Position numbers and translations under genes: made by a program
The notes under the pieces: model-generated
What the model was told of the DNA's origin: nothing
Seen by the model: the letters and a program-made list of their open reading frames with translations, nothing else
Databases searched by the model: none
Origin: Alitta virens
Taxonomy: Eukaryota; Annelida; Polychaeta; Phyllodocida; Nereididae
NCBI GenBank assembly: GCA_932294295.1
Contig: OW028573.1
Coordinates: 51,864,329 to 51,928,328 of the forward strand
Direction of reading: 5' to 3'
Length of the DNA stretch: 64,000 nucleotides
In this document: positions 10,389 through 21,214 of the stretch, one piece after another
Numbering within the stretch: the first letter of the stretch is position 1
Layout of the letters: each line of letters begins with the position of its first letter

Positions 10389-11020
10389 TCATTTTTCGTA
10401 AGGGTTGCATTCGGTGCAAAGCCAATAACCCAGCTGGTTTTGGTTGTCTTCCGTCATGTAGCAGGGGACCATCGAATCCAAGACTGGTACAACACGCTTT
10501 ACATGCCAATAGTTATGAGCGAGGTTAAGGAATTCTTCTCGGACAAGTGTGACGCTTTCTGAAATTGGTGGTGGTGATATGAGAGTGTCAGATAATGGGT
10601 TGTACATTATTGGAGTCAGTGGTGAAAGACCTTTCCTGATTGTTATGGTGTTGTAACAGGTGTCCTTAACCGCGTGATAATCACCATCGAGATGAACTGA
10701 GGCATCTGACCCTGTTGTTATAGCTTCCTTTAGCTTCTCGATTGATGAAAATAATGAACAGAACCTTCTCAGGGTTAAAGTAACACCGGCTTCTGTGGGT
10801 TTCAAACGTAAGGTGTTGTCGAGCTAAAAAATAAAAAATGGGGGAAAAATTACGAGTGACTTAACACAGGTTTTTGAAGTTTATAACAATTATAAACCTT
10901 GTACTGTCTGATGTCGATACTCAGAGTGTCATTGTAAAGACCAACTGTGAGCACTTTCATGTTACCCAGTGGAAACTTCAATCTCAGCCCGAGTTGTATT
11001 TTGGCTATATTGAGTCCCAT
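10389..11020 (-). CDS. PC4/p15-like transcription cofactor domain protein, two exons
   Basis: Exon 1 runs from ATG 11020 to 10898 (MGLNIAKIQLG). A 74-bp GT-AG intron (10824-10897) in phase 0 has a long pyrimidine tract before TTTTTAG. Exon 2 runs from 10823 to a stop at 10389; about 185 residues in total. Across the splice the sequence reads FPLGNMKVLTVGLYNDTLSI and then DIRQYK, LDNTLRLKPTEAGVTLTLRRF. This is the order of the PC4 fold: a strand, a [LI]-[DH]-IR-x-[YF] motif, a gly/pro loop, then [GA]-[VI]-[ST]-L. PC4 proteins bind single-stranded DNA and act as RNA polymerase II coactivators. The C-terminus has a CYMTEDNQ...WLCTEC segment of unknown role. The frame is intact on both sides of the intron. 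In a Polinton it could help replication or transcription of the element. Confidence 0.6.
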
Positions 11021-11300
11021 ATATGGTAAATAGCTTTAGTGCTGCTCTTGGTATCCAGACTTTCCAATATTTTATCAAATTTAGCATGTTGATCGGTTTG
11101 GAATTGGATCAGCTCGAATTCAAAACCATTAATCATTTCTTGGAATCTTAAGTTTTCTGCAAGTTGTGATACATCGATGATGGCTGATATATATTGTTTG
11201 TGGTCTTTTAGGACTTCCATCTCGATAGGTGTTGCACTTAGGGTGACTAAGAATGGTATGACCAACAGTACAAAACCGATTATCTCCTCAAGGCTTATAG
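11005..11300 (-). CDS. Short membrane-anchored protein fragment, unknown
   Basis: The open frame reads GFVLLVIPFLVTLSATPIEM, a single hydrophobic anchor. A polar, probably helical tail follows (VSQLAENLRFQEMINGFEFE...FDKILESL). An in-frame stop lies just upstream near 11315, so the true start or a 5' exon is unclear. Its 3' end overlaps the PC4-like start codon by 16 bp. A type II membrane topology is possible. No family recognised. Confidence 0.35.
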
Positions 11301-11403
11301 GACTTATAGGGGGTTATTGGTATCCTTTGAAAAAAAAAGATGATAGGAACTATGATTATAACTGTCACGGAATACATCAATATTACAGCTTACAGAGTGT
11401 GAC

Positions 11404-11679
11404 CTATGAATCATAATGTTGTAAGGCTAGGTAATGAACATAGCGAGTGGTGAGTACATTACTGGATGTAGCATAAAAGTAAATGGCTCGTGCTGTGTGG
11501 GTAGTCACTAGAGAAAACCTAACACGATTAGATGACCCCACATCTGTGAGACTGACACGCGACACGCTTGTGCTAGTAATCCGTGACAACTGGATAGGCG
11601 TCTTGATTGATGTATCCCCGGCAGGGAGGTGAATGACACGCACCCTCGAACAACCAGCCAGTCGTACCTGACTGAACAC
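11404..11679 (-). CDS. Doubtful ORF overlapping the right terminal repeat
   Basis: A 91-codon frame rich in Ser/Thr/Arg/Val (SRITSTSVSRVSLTDVGSSN). Its first 11 codons lie inside the inverted repeat, which would be unusual for a gene, but a Polinton promoter in the terminal repeat could drive it. I recognise no domain. Kept at low confidence because it is the only open frame between 11300 and the repeat. Confidence 0.2.
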   Translation of the reverse strand: MFSQVRLAGCSRVRVIHLPAGDTSIKTPIQLSRITSTSVSRVSLTDVGSSNRVRFSLVTTHTARAIYFYATSSNVLTTRYVHYLALQHYDS

Positions 11680-12065
11680 ACTTACACCTTGTCATGATTC
11701 AAATAAAATTAAAATATCCTAACCACTGATATTACAATTATACTGTTAATGGAACCATGACATACATTTTGATTAGCATATCGGTACATTTAACAAAAAT
11801 TACAAATACCTTGTCCATCCATTGAACCGTGAAGTACCCGTGAAGTACCCGTGAAGTACCCGTGAAGTACCCGTGAAGTACCCGTGAAGTACCCGTGAAG
11901 TACCCGTGAAGTACAATTATTTAGGTCACGGGTACATTATAATTACCTATCTAATTACCTATCTAATTGCCTATCTAATTAGACCCCAATTATAGGTAAT
12001 TAGACCCAATTAGACCCCCAATTAGACCCCTAATTAGACGATTCCAAAAGGTGTCTTATACTACT
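11647..12065 (-). repeat. Polinton right terminal inverted repeat with expanded 11-bp array
   Basis: Reverse complement of 1787-2114, ending ...GGTGTCTTATACTACT at 12065. It contains eight consecutive copies of the 11-mer GTGAAGTACCC (11829-11914), compared with two in the left repeat, and several ATTACCTATCTA / TAATTAGACCCC units at 11941-12045. Confidence 0.88.
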
Positions 12066-12330
12066 GATGTGCCGATAGATAACATTTTCTTAATGACACA
12101 GCCGGGCTGTGCAGTTAGACGAAAGTCTGTTAATCACACAGCCGGGCTGGGAAATTAGACAAAAGTCTGTTAATCACACAGTCTGGCGGTGCCAATAGAC
12201 CTTTGTGACTGTTGGCACATCCGGGCGGTGTGCATAGGAACTCATAAACTGTTCACAAAGCCTGATTTTTGGCTGTGTGAATAGACAATAATCCTACGAG
12301 CAAAGTCGTGCTCTGTGAATAGACACTTCC
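12066..12330. repeat. Degenerate tandem repeat of about 40 bp beside the Polinton
   Basis: About five to six units of the type CTGTTAATCACACAGCCGGGC followed by (TG)-rich sequence and AATTAGAC(A/G)AAAGT, decaying to the right. It starts immediately after the right target duplication, so the Polinton inserted at or near the edge of a pre-existing array. 12330-12750 beyond it shows nothing identifiable. Confidence 0.65.
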
Positions 12331-12749
12331 AAAAAACAATCAGGGTATTGGCTATTAAGCAATAAAAAAAAGCAGTTCTTGTGTATTTAAAGAAAGTCCA
12401 TAATTTCTAATCATTCATATTTACCAAATGGTCTGAATATTACAATGTGGATGTTAATATCCAAGTATATTTGCATCAAATAAGAAAATATAAGACATAG
12501 TGTACAAAAGTAAGATTTAATACAGGCCTTACTTTAACAAAATTAAAGTAAGACTTTATCAGACTTTGTAATAACCCACGGGAACACTGTATTATTGCAC
12601 ACTTAACAGAATATAATGTACAAATGAAGGAACTCTTAAAATAGGACATCTTGGACTCTAATTAGCATTGCATAACAGGCTATGTAGGCCAAGTGGTAAT
12701 TGTTTCGGTTCATCGCACACACTATATAAACACTCAAGAAATAAATATT

Positions 12750-13215
12750 TTTCCAAATTTTGTAAAACATAGCCAAGATATGTTAGTGTGGCCATCACAA
12801 GGCACCACTAGGCCATATAAAGTGTTACTGTATAAAATTTCATTTGGGTAAGTGCTTTAGTGTTAGAGTTAAGCTCTTGAAACGAAAGTTTGTGTTCTAG
12901 TTCTACTCTGGAAATGAAAGTGTAACGCCCGCCCTCCTGCCTGTCGAAAGAACACTTAACAATTTGAATGATGCATGTGTGCTATGTGGGATTCATTGAG
13001 GGTTTAGCTGCAGCACAGCCTATGTTTTATTTGAACACTATACTACAGTATGTAAGACGTATTATGACACATTTTCAAAAAATTTGTAGAACATATTCGA
13101 GATATGTCAATGTGACTATCCAAAGGCACCACTAGGCCATATAGAGTATAAATTTTATTAGGATAAGTACATTAGTTCTAAGAGTTCTGCTCCAGAAACA
13201 AAAGTATTATGCCCG
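12750..13215. repeat. Two diverged copies of a dispersed repeat
   Basis: 12755-12920 and 13085-13215 share AAATTTTGTAAAACATA, GATATGT, AAGGCACCACTAGGCCATAT and an end resembling GAGTTCTGCTC(C/T)(G/A)GAAAC. Related pieces recur at 18530-18850 and 18950-19180, and in reverse near 22325. Copies are too diverged to define ends. Confidence 0.5.
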
Positions 13216-13432
13216 ACCACCATTAGACAGATGGCCAGTGGCAAGTGATGACAATAGCACTCTTTGAACTTCGTTCGCTGAGGGTTAAAGGTGTGAAATT
13301 TTTCAATGTGTTAAAGAATTGGCATATCATATCACTCATATGTTACGTCCTGGAATATATGGTTTTGTATTATTTTCATTTGACCGTGACAATGCCAATA
13401 ACAATGAAATGGATTGTTCTTGTTTGCCACAG

Positions 13433-14790
13433 GACTGAGACTGACCTTGTCACAGATGAAACTGACCCTGCTGATGGTCTGTTGGTTCCCTTGGATGATG
13501 TCTACTACGCAGTCCACATCACAGCCATTTGTATTCAGATGGTGAGCATCATTTGCAGTGTCTTTGTTATCTATCGACAAGGAAAGCAGACTGGATGGAA
13601 AAGCTTGTGGAAACGTCGAACAGCAGAACGTTTGGTCATCTACTTGGCGGTAAATGATCTGGTATACAGCTTCTCACACAGCGGAGACCACATCATGGTG
13701 ATGGCAGCCAAGGGTATCGTACTTGCCGAGGCCTGCAACTTCTTTGGTGGTGTCCTTACCTTAATTGTCTGTGCCCAAACCGTCATGGTCTTTCTTCAAG
13801 CCTTCAACACATTGATTCTTGTGGCCTTCAACAAACGCTTGTACTATGGGAAGTTTGACATAGGATTTCTTCTGCTGTGTTATGGTATTCCTGTCCCTGT
13901 CATCATCTTCTTCATCCTTAAGAGATACTTCGGCAACAGCGGCTACTGGTAAATCATTTAACATATTCTCAGAGTGTTTGAATTAAGTAGTCTGTCATCA
14001 CAGTAGTGCATAGTCCTTCAAAAGATTCATGCTATAGCCATTAAGGTGGATATCTTTTAAACTTTGTAACATATCCTGATATTCATTATAATATGTGATA
14101 TAACTTGGCAGGTGTTTCATGGATGCTCTCAACCCAACGGCATGGATGATGGGACAAACTTTTGGCATAGTTCATTCCATAACCTCGCTTGCAATTATTG
14201 CGATGTATGCTCTTCTTGTTGGCCTGGTATGGAAGTCCTCCCGAGATGTAAAACGTTTTAATGAAAGCAACTACCCTGGCAAAGCCCAAAATACTCCAGA
14301 AGTCCCAAAGTCTAGTTATGAGCTGTCTAGTTGTGACGATAGTCATCCCAAGATTGACGATGTTGCCTTAAACCTTTCTGGGGAATCGGACTATGAATCA
14401 GCAAAGAAAGATGTCCACGATGAAGTTATATCTGAAGATCTTTCTCCAGATAACAGTTCAGTGCCTGATATCCCTGAAAAAGTCAAGACTGCAGACACAG
14501 AAAATCAGCTGGGACGGTCACCTAAACAGCAAGTTGCCATATCTACTAAGAATCTAAAAAAGACCACAGTTTGGGGTATACGACATGTCAGAATCCTTAA
14601 AGTCACTTCGCTGTTTGTTCTCGCATACGTTGCCCAATGGTGGCCCTCGATTGTCTTCTATGGAATGACACCATTTGTCAGTGACCTAGGTAGATGGTAT
14701 GTCATGACCTTAGCTGTATTTGCCAATGCAGGAGGTCTGTTCAACATGTTGGCATACTCAGTCCTGCGTAGCTTCATAACTGAAAATTAA
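13433..14790 (+). CDS. Orphan seven-transmembrane receptor, last two exons
   Basis: Exon A (13433-13948) follows a TTGCCACAG acceptor. Exon B (14112-14790) is joined by a GT-AG intron (13949-14111) that splits a Trp codon, giving GYW|CFMDAL. The open frame extends upstream to 13245, but that part lies before the acceptor and is probably intronic; the first coding exon was not found. The protein has a short acidic N-terminus (TETDLVTDETDP) and TM1 near YYAVHITAICIQMVSIICSV. TM2-TM4 follow through ERLVIYLAVNDLVYS and NFFGGVLTLIVCAQTVMVF, and TM5 is near FGIVHSITSLAIIAMYALLV. A loop of about 100 Ser/Asp-rich residues comes next, then TM6 (VTSLFVLAYVAQWWPSIVFYG) and TM7 (TLAVFANAGGLFNMLAYSVL). 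It lacks rhodopsin-type DRY and NPxxY motifs. The general pattern resembles the secretin/cAMP-receptor-like groups, but the ligand is unknown. Confidence 0.72.
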
Positions 14791-14814
14791 GCCCAAATGC
14801 GCTCGGGGGGAAAG

Positions 14815-15155
14815 TTCTGAGACTCAATATCATGCGATCCGATCTTAACCCCTTTTGCCAAGTTTAAGGGAACTAGTCTGAAGCTGATGCAGACTCAGGG
14901 TTTTCTTGAGATTCAATCTTAACCCCTTTATGATAATTAAGTCACGTGGTTAAAATTCTGTTGTTCTATTGGCCCAGTGCTGAAACTCAGCCTCAAGCCA
15001 GTGCACACGAGAAAATCTGCTCGAGACTGAAATCTTCAGACTTGCTTGCAAGTCATAAAATGGCAGAAAATGTCAGTCTCAAGCCGATGCACATGAGGGT
15101 TCTGTGTGATAGAAGGGGGTTAAGGTCGGATCTCATGAGACTGAGATGCAGGATA
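14815..15155. mobile_element. Short inverted-repeat (foldback/MITE-like) element
   Basis: TCTGAGACTCAATATCATGC followed by GATCCGATCTTAACCCCTT (14816-14855) is matched in reverse complement by AAGGGGGTTAAGGTCGGATC followed by TCATGAGACTGAGA (15113-15147), with small indels. The motif (TCTTAACCCC) recurs inside the left half near 14926. No coding capacity. It begins 25 bp after the receptor stop codon and so may fall in its 3' UTR. Confidence 0.55.
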
Positions 15156-15159
15156 TCAA

Positions 15160-17510
15160 AGGTTAATGAGATATGTTCACTAAATTTAGAAATACAACCA
15201 AATGTGCAGGCAGAAGTTTGATGTCCCAAACGAAGTCCCTTAAGTAGGTCGATCAAACTTTTATAATCAACTGACCAGATTTATCTCCGAACTGCCAACA
15301 AGTTGATTGCACACTGGTTTTGGAGGCAGCTGTAATGAAGCTTCACATGAGCAACAATTAAGTTAAGCTTTGGCATAATTTGAGAAAAACAAATTTAACA
15401 TGTGAAGCTGATCCATCACTGGAACTGACTGCCTGCATGGCAAGTATACCCCTATAACAATGTATAATAACATCGTGTAGCATGGTTTTGTCTCAGGGGC
15501 ATTCGTGTGAAACTTATCACATATGATTGAGACATCTAACATGTTGCACGTGGAATTGTCTACTCTCAGCATAGATGCTGAGCTGAATGTAAAGGAGAGC
15601 TATATGTCTTCTATTATGGTCATGTATCATATTTTACTTGTAGTATTGACAAGCTTATTTCAAAGCTGGCATCAATAACCCCATCTCCTAGCACTTAGCT
15701 AGGAGGGATATGGTAAAGATGCTCATGAATGGTGGGTAGGCAGTTCGAGCCCCTCTCACAGCAGGTATATAAATAAGTCTTGTGCGATGTTTGATGTTTG
15801 ATGTTTCAAAATAGCAAGAAACCATATCCTTTGTGAATGATATGTTTAAAGCGCAGGGTAAACTGCTCATAAAAATATCGGGTTATAAGTTGACTGAATT
15901 GTGTACAAATGCAGGTTTTTGTTTATACTATACGACAATATCTGACTTGTGAATATAAAACAAATATTAAATGCCCTAACAAACTTCACAACAATAACCA
16001 AAAGTTTCTTTAGGTTTTTTGTGTGTGTCATACATATTCATATTGGAAATTACAAAAAAATATTTTTTTATGACCGAGAAACAGTTTTGGTCATTACCAA
16101 TTTTCTGGTTTAGGGGTGCAGGCAGGCATGTTTCATTTAACTCATTATATACATGTACTAAACAAAATACTTTGATGGCTTGTTTAAACATTTTTTTAAA
16201 TTAGAAGAAGCTATGTTGGTTTTGTGAGGTCTTGATCACACTCTCCGAATACTAATTTGAATACACTATAAAGGTGCAAAATAAACTGACACAAGTGAGG
16301 AACATTTGCTTATAAAATAGTTATGATTCTTATTATGTCCCCCTCACACTCACCCATTGTATGTGTCGCACCCTTTTAAATAGCAATTGAAGACATATAT
16401 AAGTATATATAAACACATATGTATTTTTTCTTTGTATCAATATTGTGATTATTGTATTCATTCCTATCCCAAACCTATATATTAAAAAAAGACCCTAATA
16501 AACTTCACTTCGATATTGATTGGTTTTGAGTTATATTTAAATATTGGCTTTGCATGATATTTTGAATTGACAGCTTGTTTCTTCCTTTCCTAAACTCTGA
16601 TTTCGGTTGCTGTTAATTGCAGTGTATCTTAATGGAACCTATAATTTTTGTTTGACATAAATGTCTTTTGTGACCTCAATATGTCGGAAAAATTAATAAA
16701 ATCATTCATAATAGGCATCGACGCCTAAGTAGTGTACACTTTTTCCACAAAAAATTCTGCTGAAAAGGCAAAAATTGGTGAACCTTTTTTCTAAATAGTT
16801 TCTTACGCCATCAAACACTCAATTTGCCCAAAAGAACCTAGCTAGTGATGACATCGCAATACTGAACAATGGATGATGATGCCAATTCCATTGCATAGGC
16901 CTATGAGTTTATTTATATTCCATAGGTTACATATTTAGTGTGTCTTGATTAATTTAGCTGTTTGATGAAGTCTTATATAGAAAACTGTAATTTTTACAGA
17001 CAGTGCAACTTTAAAATATCACCGGCCTAAATATAAGATTGTTCTTACTGTTGTACTGGTAAGTACTTATTTAGCTATATTTTATATTATTATCCCCGTA
17101 ATAATTACGTGGAATGGAAATATTCTTTTGCTCTCAGTTGACAGCTGACATCATGCATTTCATTAGTAATGTAAAAAACTGAACAAGACAAAAACAGAGA
17201 TTGAGCAATCATGTGCTTTGTTCTGTTGTTTTATTGTATATAGTTGTTTTCTTTTGGATTGTTTATAAATAGCTATTCCTTTGAGGTTTGTTTTAATTCT
17301 TTAGAACAATTTGAATTGTTTACCAAGTTTGTCATAAAAAAATGGAAACTGTAGCAAAAAAATAGGGATTAAAATAGGATTAGAAGACAAGACCTGAAGT
17401 GATGTCATGTTCTGACTTTGTGCAAAATTTAATTGGAATTTTCTATAATTATTACTGGGATGATAAGCCATGTTTGAACATATGAGAATAGTTGTATGAC
17501 ACAATGCAAC
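15160..17510. other. No identifiable gene or repeat
   Basis: AT-rich intergenic DNA. Short open frames on both strands show no domain, and no long internal repeat was seen. Confidence 0.5.
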
Positions 17511-17515
17511 ACCAA

Positions 17516-18494
17516 TTAATTTAAATTATATAGGGAAACTAAAATGAGGAATTCACGTTGTCTTACACTTGGAAAAATTCTACCAGCACCTATTGCAGCA
17601 GAGCATCCCCACAACATGATGCTGCCACATCCATGTTTGAGAGTCAGGACCAGGTGCTTGACTCGGAAAGCAGTATATGGCTTCCTCCATAAAGACCGCT
17701 GATCCATAACTATTTATTTTTGCAGCACACCACATAACATTATTCCAGTAGACATAGGAATTATCAAAGTTAGTTCCTGGGAACTTCAAATTAGTCCAGA
17801 TGTTTTTTTTTAAATTTAACAATGGCTTTTTATGTGCACACTTCCCCGATGTCCCCGGGAGTTGAGTGTCCTGCTAATTGTTGAGTGAACATGGATATCG
17901 TTCTTTCGACGAAATTTTAGGGTTAGAAGACACATCACGAGAATATTTTCTGGCTGCTCTCTTGGGTATTTTGCAAGGTCGACCACTTCTTAGAAGTGAT
18001 ATAATAGATCCTGAGCCTTTCACTTTGTAAATTACCTGACATGCTGTGGAATCATGAATATGGAAACAATTGTTGTAGACATGTAACAATTTATGAGCAT
18101 TGATTATAATTTTTTTATGAATTTGACAGCTCTTTGCATTGTAATTATTAAAAAAACTAGTACATTTATATGATTTTATTTCATACACTATGAATATCAC
18201 AATTTTGTGAAAAATAATTGCAAAAATATTCAGATAATCATTGCGTTTCTCTGACTTCTATGCAGAATATAAGCCTTCAAAATCAGCAGATCAGCTTTAA
18301 ATGACATGGTTCACAGCTCCTTAAGCACAGTTATTTACTTGTCTGTTAACATACCAAGCTGAAACCATTTAAAAACAGTACACTAATCAAGGAAAATCCA
18401 ATACTGACTATCAAAGTTTATCTTGAATTTCCATGGTTTACGTAAAACCTTAATTCTCAAGGGGCTTCACATACTTTCGAGCACAACTGTGTCT
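17516..18494 (-). pseudogene. Tc1/mariner transposase relic
   Basis: Minus-strand remnants of a Tc1-type cut-and-paste element. A terminal sequence at 18494 reads inward as ACAGTTGTGCTCGAAAGTAT, typical of Tc1 ends. Next comes the N-terminal helix-turn-helix region near 18050-17890 (IISLLRSGRPCKIPKRAARK, DVSSNPKISSKE). The catalytic region follows in shifting frames: YVYWNNVMW near 17750, where the DE-containing motif is degraded, then WRKPYTAFRVKHLV and LKHGCGSIMLWGCSAAIGAGR near 17690-17575. The second terminus was not found and the C-terminus is missing. Frameshifts and stops throughout. Confidence 0.8.
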
Positions 18495-18529
18495 CTTATA
18501 TGGAGGTAAGAATGTTTCATATTTTCCCC

Positions 18530-19200
18530 TTATTATAAAAATTATATTTGATTAATGGCGTGAAACCCCAAAAAGCCACAAATGCAAAATTTTAGACATA
18601 TTCTGGCAAATGTTGTATGTATGTAGTAGCAGTGTGTGAGTTCTGCTTCGGAAATTTTTTTTTCCAAATTTTTGTAAAACATGCATTAGTGTTGAGAGTT
18701 TTGCTCTGGAAACACAATTTCATAGAATTTTAAAATTTTTTCAGATTTTCCATTTAAAATAAAGTTTAAAAAGTAGAAACACTATAATTTAGATATGTTA
18801 TATGCAAAATTTCACTTATTTAGGATTAATATTCGCTGGCCCGCTGCGACTAGCTGACGCAGTATCGCGTTGTAAACATGAATAATAATGTATGTTTTTT
18901 CCTTATCTTAAAAATTCTCTTATATTTACACCCATGAGACCCTATTTTAGACATATAATGACAAACTTTTAAGCATGTTGGTGCTGTAGCCTGTAGTGTC
19001 AATGTTCTGCTCCGGAAACAAACAAATTTAATCCTATCATCTGTACCAGCTCCTTACTAACAACTCTGCCATGATGGCTTATATCGCTACACTAAGTGTG
19101 GATTGCGTAAGGACGTCAACTTATAGTTTCAAACTTGTCAGAAGATAATGTGAAGCACAAGTCCATAGCTCCTTCAGTTATTGAGTTATTGCAATTTGAA
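18530..19200. repeat. Old dispersed repeats with a GTTCTGCTCCGGAAAC core
   Basis: Three tandemly placed, diverged pieces (near 18540-18665, 18665-18860 and 18890-19060) share 'caaatttt...acat', 'agtgt' and GTTCTGCTC(C/T)GGAAAC. They match the repeat at 12750-13215. A GACCTTGA...GGTCAAGGTCA stretch follows at 19210-19260, a motif often found with this type of invertebrate repeat. Confidence 0.45.
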
Positions 19201-19904
19201 ATGTACACAATTTCCATTTAGAATGACCTGTGACCTTGAGAAATGGGTCAAGGTCACTTTTATTGGGTCAAAATGTTTGTTTTACCCAAAGTTACCAACT
19301 AACCATTTGGTTGAGCAACTCCCAAAAACTGGTGCTGGTCGGGAAAAAGAGGAATACTGCATAGTGATGGTGACGCCCAACAATTCTGGGGTTATTCAAC
19401 TATTTGCATTATATTCAAGAAAAAAATAAGGATCAGGTAATTTCATTCACCATCCAGTATGGCCACTGCATGTCAAGGTGATCTTTAACTATTGCTATGA
19501 TTTCTGTAAAAAATTGTGTACAAGATTATTTTAGTGGCAATTTTCTTCAGGTAACTTTGGCCCTGCACTTTTTGTATTAAGTTGATGTTATTATTTTGTT
19601 GCAATTTCCCATCAACTGATTGCGGGTTTACATTGAGAGATTCACTATGCTGCAGTGAATGTTCCAAGTTACTTCCAACAATTTTAATGACCCCATAGGG
19701 TGATCACCCCCTATGGGGTTAAATACTATAACTTCATTCTGAATCAACATTTCTTTTACCTTCTTTATTTGCCAACTGTATAGTTGCAAAGCGTAAAAAA
19801 TAACTTTATGATCGGATCTTCACCAAATTTTGTTTATATACTATTGTGGATGCTGCCATCATGTCAGAACATTAGTCAGGTGAAGTTGGCTCCCCCGAAT
19901 CTGG

Positions 19905-21210
19905 CTCCCTCACAGCTCCCTGAACATGTGAAGTTGGCTCCCTGACCTGGCTCCCTCCAAGCTCCCTCACAGCTCCCTCACAGCTCCCTCACAGTTCCCT
20001 GGCCCGGGGGCCAGTCAAAACTGCATGGGTAACTGCAGTTACCTGATACTAGTGCAGTTACTTGATCCCTGACAATGCTTTCTTATGATGAAAAATGGGT
20101 ATATTGAGATAAGGTCAGTATTCTTTGCTCGAGTAACTGCAGACACTGGCACAGCTTTGCCTCACATGTAATAAGTCAAAGGAATTTAATGATTAGCAAG
20201 ATGCTCTGTTGCAGAAAACTGACTAACTTCATCAGGTGCAGCATATAATGTGAGGGATGAGGCTAGTTTAATTTACTTTACCTCAACAAGTTTGTATTAA
20301 GTGACATAGAAATACATTGCAAGTTGATCTGCAGGGTTCTCCATTCAGGGAGCCGACTTCCTCAGGTGCAGCATATGCGAAGTTGGCTCCCTGGTTCGAG
20401 TTCCCTCGCAGCTCCCTCACAGTTCCCTCGCAGCTCCCTGGGCCAGAGTGAGATTTCCTTACATTTGCAAAGCTCAATCTTAGCAATGGTTGGCTGTATG
20501 AGGCTAAAATTGGTCATGCATTATTTCCTAGGTTAGTATTTTCAGGAAATGTCACATCAGTTACCTAATCAAATTACCACTTTTGACCAGGGATCAATTA
20601 CTGGACCAGTGTAGTTTCCTGATCAAAATATGTATTTCAGCTTATTTGGCAGGATCCTAATACATGTTTTGCCAGAGATTGGTAACTGTCCTAGGATCAT
20701 GAATGCAATTACCCATGCAGCTTTTCCCCAGTGTTACTTGTCACATATGGCCCAGGGAGCTGTGAGAGAGCTGCCAGGGAGCTGAAACCAGGGAGCCAAC
20801 TTCGCATATGAAATCAAGTTAGCTCCCTGAAAAGAACACCCTGCAGAGCAATTTGTCATTGCTCGAGATTCCTGGCAATGTATTTCTGTGTCATGAAAAA
20901 AATTTGTTGAGTTAAAGTAAATTGTGACTAGCCTCATTGCTCACATTATATGCTGCACCTGATGTAGTCAATTTTCAGAAACAGAGCATCTCACATATGA
21001 GGCAAAGCTGTGCCGTGCAGTTACTCGAGCAAAAAATACCTTATCTCAATAAACGTTGATCATAAGAAAGCACTGTTTCTTACTTCATTGTCAGGTATCA
21101 AGTAATTGCACTAGTATTAGGTAACTGCAGTTACCCATGCAGTTTTGACTGGCAGTTTTGACTGGCCCCCAGGAAGCCAACTTCACATTTTCAGGGAGTT
21201 GTGAGGGACT
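19905..21210. mobile_element. Foldback element with AGCTCCCTCACA-type repeats in both arms
   Basis: The left arm (about 19905-20450) and right arm (about 20735-21210) are inverted copies. The left arm reads TGTGAAGTTGGCTCCCTG, then short GCTCCCTCACA units, then CCAGTCAAAACTGCATGG, GTAACTGCAGTTACCTGATA, CTCGAGTAACTGCA, CATCAGGTGCAGCATATAAT, CAGGGTTCT and GCATATGCGAAGTTGGCTCC. The right arm repeats these in reverse complement and in reverse order. The loop (20450-20735) has no gene. The short open frames here are by-products of the repeats. Confidence 0.75.
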
Positions 21211-21214
21211 CAGA

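Larger units (their letters stand above)
1787..12065. mobile_element. Polinton/Maverick (adintovirus-like) element, complete ends, decayed
   Basis: A 10,279-bp self-synthesising DNA transposon. Both ends carry the same inverted terminus beginning AGTAGTATAAGACACC, and the insertion is bracketed by a perfect 6-bp duplication GATGTG (1781-1786 and 12066-12071), the duplication length known for Polintons. Gene order supports the call. The plus-strand block has the DNA polymerase B N-terminus and two membrane proteins. The minus-strand block has a PC4-like protein, a small membrane protein, a retroviral-type integrase with chromodomain, the minor capsid (penton-like) protein, a small basic protein, the major capsid protein and the packaging ATPase. 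No adenain-type protease was found and most of the polymerase is missing, so the copy is internally deleted. Frameshifts and stops in polymerase, ATPase, capsid and integrase genes show that it is dead. Confidence 0.93.

Noticed and set aside
13245..13432. Start of the receptor at ATG 13245
   Set aside because: A TTGCCACAG acceptor lies at 13424-13432 in the middle of this frame, and the upstream part does not look like a receptor N-terminus. More likely intronic.
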